From NCBI GenBank assembly GCA_946482115.1, contig CAMLQP010000160.1, positions 1 through 6,875 of the forward strand: a stretch of DNA of 6,875 nt, given 5' to 3'. The notes under the pieces are model-generated. The model had not been told where the DNA came from, made no database searches, and saw only the letters and a program-made list of their open reading frames with translations. The DNA is from an uncultured Comamonadaceae bacterium (GTDB lineage: Bacteria; Pseudomonadota; Gammaproteobacteria; Burkholderiales; Burkholderiaceae). Positions 6,072 to 6,875 of the stretch are shown piece after piece. The position numbers and the translations under genes were made by a program. The first letter of the stretch is position 1; each line of letters opens with the position of its first letter.

Positions 6072-6875
6072 CCACCCCCGTCCTGCAAAGCCGGCTGCCC
6101 CGGGTGGGCACCACCATCTTCACCGTGATGTCGACCCTGGCCACCGAAACCGGCGCGGTCAACCTGGGCCAGGGCTTCCCCGACTTCGGCTGCGACCCCG
6201 CGCTGACGCAGGCGGTCACCGACGCCATGGCGGCCGGCCACAACCAGTACCCGCCCATGCCCGGCGCGCCGGTTCTGCGCCAGGCCATCTCGGACAAGGT
6301 TGCCGCCGTTTACGGCCGGCGCTACGACGCGAACACCGAGATCACCGTCACGGCCGGCGCCACGCAGGCCATCATCACCGCCATCCTGGCCGTGGTGCAC
6401 CCGGGCGACGAAGTCATCGTGCTGGAACCCTGCTACGACAGCTACGTGCCCAACATCGAGCTGGCCGGCGGCACCGTGGTCCGTGTGCCGCTCATCCCGG
6501 GCACCTTCCGTCCCGACTTCGACCGCATCGCTGCCGCCATCACCCCGCGCACCCGGGCGCTGCTGATCAACACCCCGCACAACCCCAGCGGCACGGTCTG
6601 GACCGCCGCCGAGATGCAACAGCTCGAAACCCTGCTGGCGCCTACCAACGTGCTGCTGATCAGCGACGAGGTGTACGAGCACATGGTGTTCGATGGCCAG
6701 TCGCACGAAAGCGCGGCACGATACCCAGCCCTGGCCGAGCGCGCCTTCATCGTCAGCAGCTTCGGCAAGACCTACCACGTGACCGGCTGGAAGGTGGGCT
6801 ATGTGGCCGCGCCCGCCTCACTGATGGCCGAGTTCCGCAAGGTGCACCAGTTCAACGTGTTCACCGTGAACACGC
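6068..6875 (+). CDS. ybdL: YbdL-like PLP-dependent aminotransferase (methionine aminotransferase type), 3' end beyond window
   Basis: This is a fold-type I, class I/II aminotransferase using pyridoxal phosphate. E. coli YbdL, its apparent close relative, transaminates methionine, with His and Phe as further substrates; kynurenine aminotransferases are related. The first 269 residues are visible, about 115 short of the 386 in YbdL. Matching blocks include RVGTTIFTVMS (12-22), NLGQGFPDF (32-40), NQYPPMPG (59-66), TVTAGATQA (93-101), NTPHNPSGTVW (168-178) and ISDEVYEH (198-205). PLP-binding N172, D200 and Y203 and the Schiff-base lysine K234 (in SSFGKTYHVTGWKVGY) are present. The substrate-carboxylate arginine near the C-terminus lies outside the window. 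The start at 6068 overlaps the cysB stop by 4 bases (ATGA) and has no Shine-Dalgarno, implying coupled translation. Methionine specificity is inferred from resemblance and its sulfur-related neighbours; a broader aromatic or kynurenine activity is possible. Confidence 0.92.
   Translation, partial: MTTPVLQSRLPRVGTTIFTVMSTLATETGAVNLGQGFPDFGCDPALTQAVTDAMAAGHNQYPPMPGAPVLRQAISDKVAAVYGRRYDANTEITVTAGATQAIITAILAVVHPGDEVIVLEPCYDSYVPNIELAGGTVVRVPLIPGTFRPDFDRIAAAITPRTRALLINTPHNPSGTVWTAAEMQQLETLLAPTNVLLISDEVYEHMVFDGQSHESAARYPALAERAFIVSSFGKTYHVTGWKVGYVAAPASLMAEFRKVHQFNVFTVNT

Noticed and set aside
1..6875. Mobile element, CRISPR array, tRNA/rRNA, toxin-antitoxin or defence system
   Set aside because: No transposase or integrase motif, no regularly spaced repeats, no RNA gene fold and no room for further genes between the densely packed operons.

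Overview
The window reads as ordinary chromosomal DNA of a high-GC betaproteobacterium. Burkholderiales, probably Comamonadaceae-like, is the best guess; it rests on codon use, protein resemblance and gene order, not on a search. Seven protein-coding genes are well supported, an eighth small gene is likely, and about 97% of the window is coding. I found no mobile element, CRISPR array, tRNA, rRNA or toxin/defence module.

Layout. Positions 1-184 are a non-coding, AT-richer stretch (about 39% GC over the first 100 bases). It holds a good candidate intrinsic terminator for the leftward operon (96-137) and possibly the first codons of another leftward gene cut by the window edge. Leftward operon (2502 down to 185): pepA (leucyl aminopeptidase), then holC (DNA polymerase III chi) 4 bases later, then a small uncharacterised protein whose start overlaps holC by 8 bases. 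Rightward operon (2529 to beyond the end): lptF, lptG, a short CbiX/SirB-type chelatase, a CysB-family regulator and a YbdL-like aminotransferase that runs off the right edge. All four junctions in this operon are 4-base ATGA stop/start overlaps.

The two operons diverge from a gap of only 26 bases between the pepA and lptF start codons, so promoter elements for each must reach into the other's coding sequence. The pepA-holC / lptFG divergent pair is the arrangement known from E. coli and other proteobacteria; in E. coli valS follows holC, whereas here a 133-residue protein does.

Functionally, lptFG encode the inner-membrane part of the LPS export machine. The next three genes suggest sulfur metabolism: sirohydrochlorin chelation (siroheme is the sulfite reductase cofactor), a CysB-type sulfur regulator with the known effector-binding residues intact, and an aminotransferase whose E. 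coli relative prefers methionine. Their tight fusion to an envelope-biogenesis transcript is the most interesting feature. The individual families are all known, and I see no evidence of a new molecular system beyond this arrangement and the small holC-linked protein.
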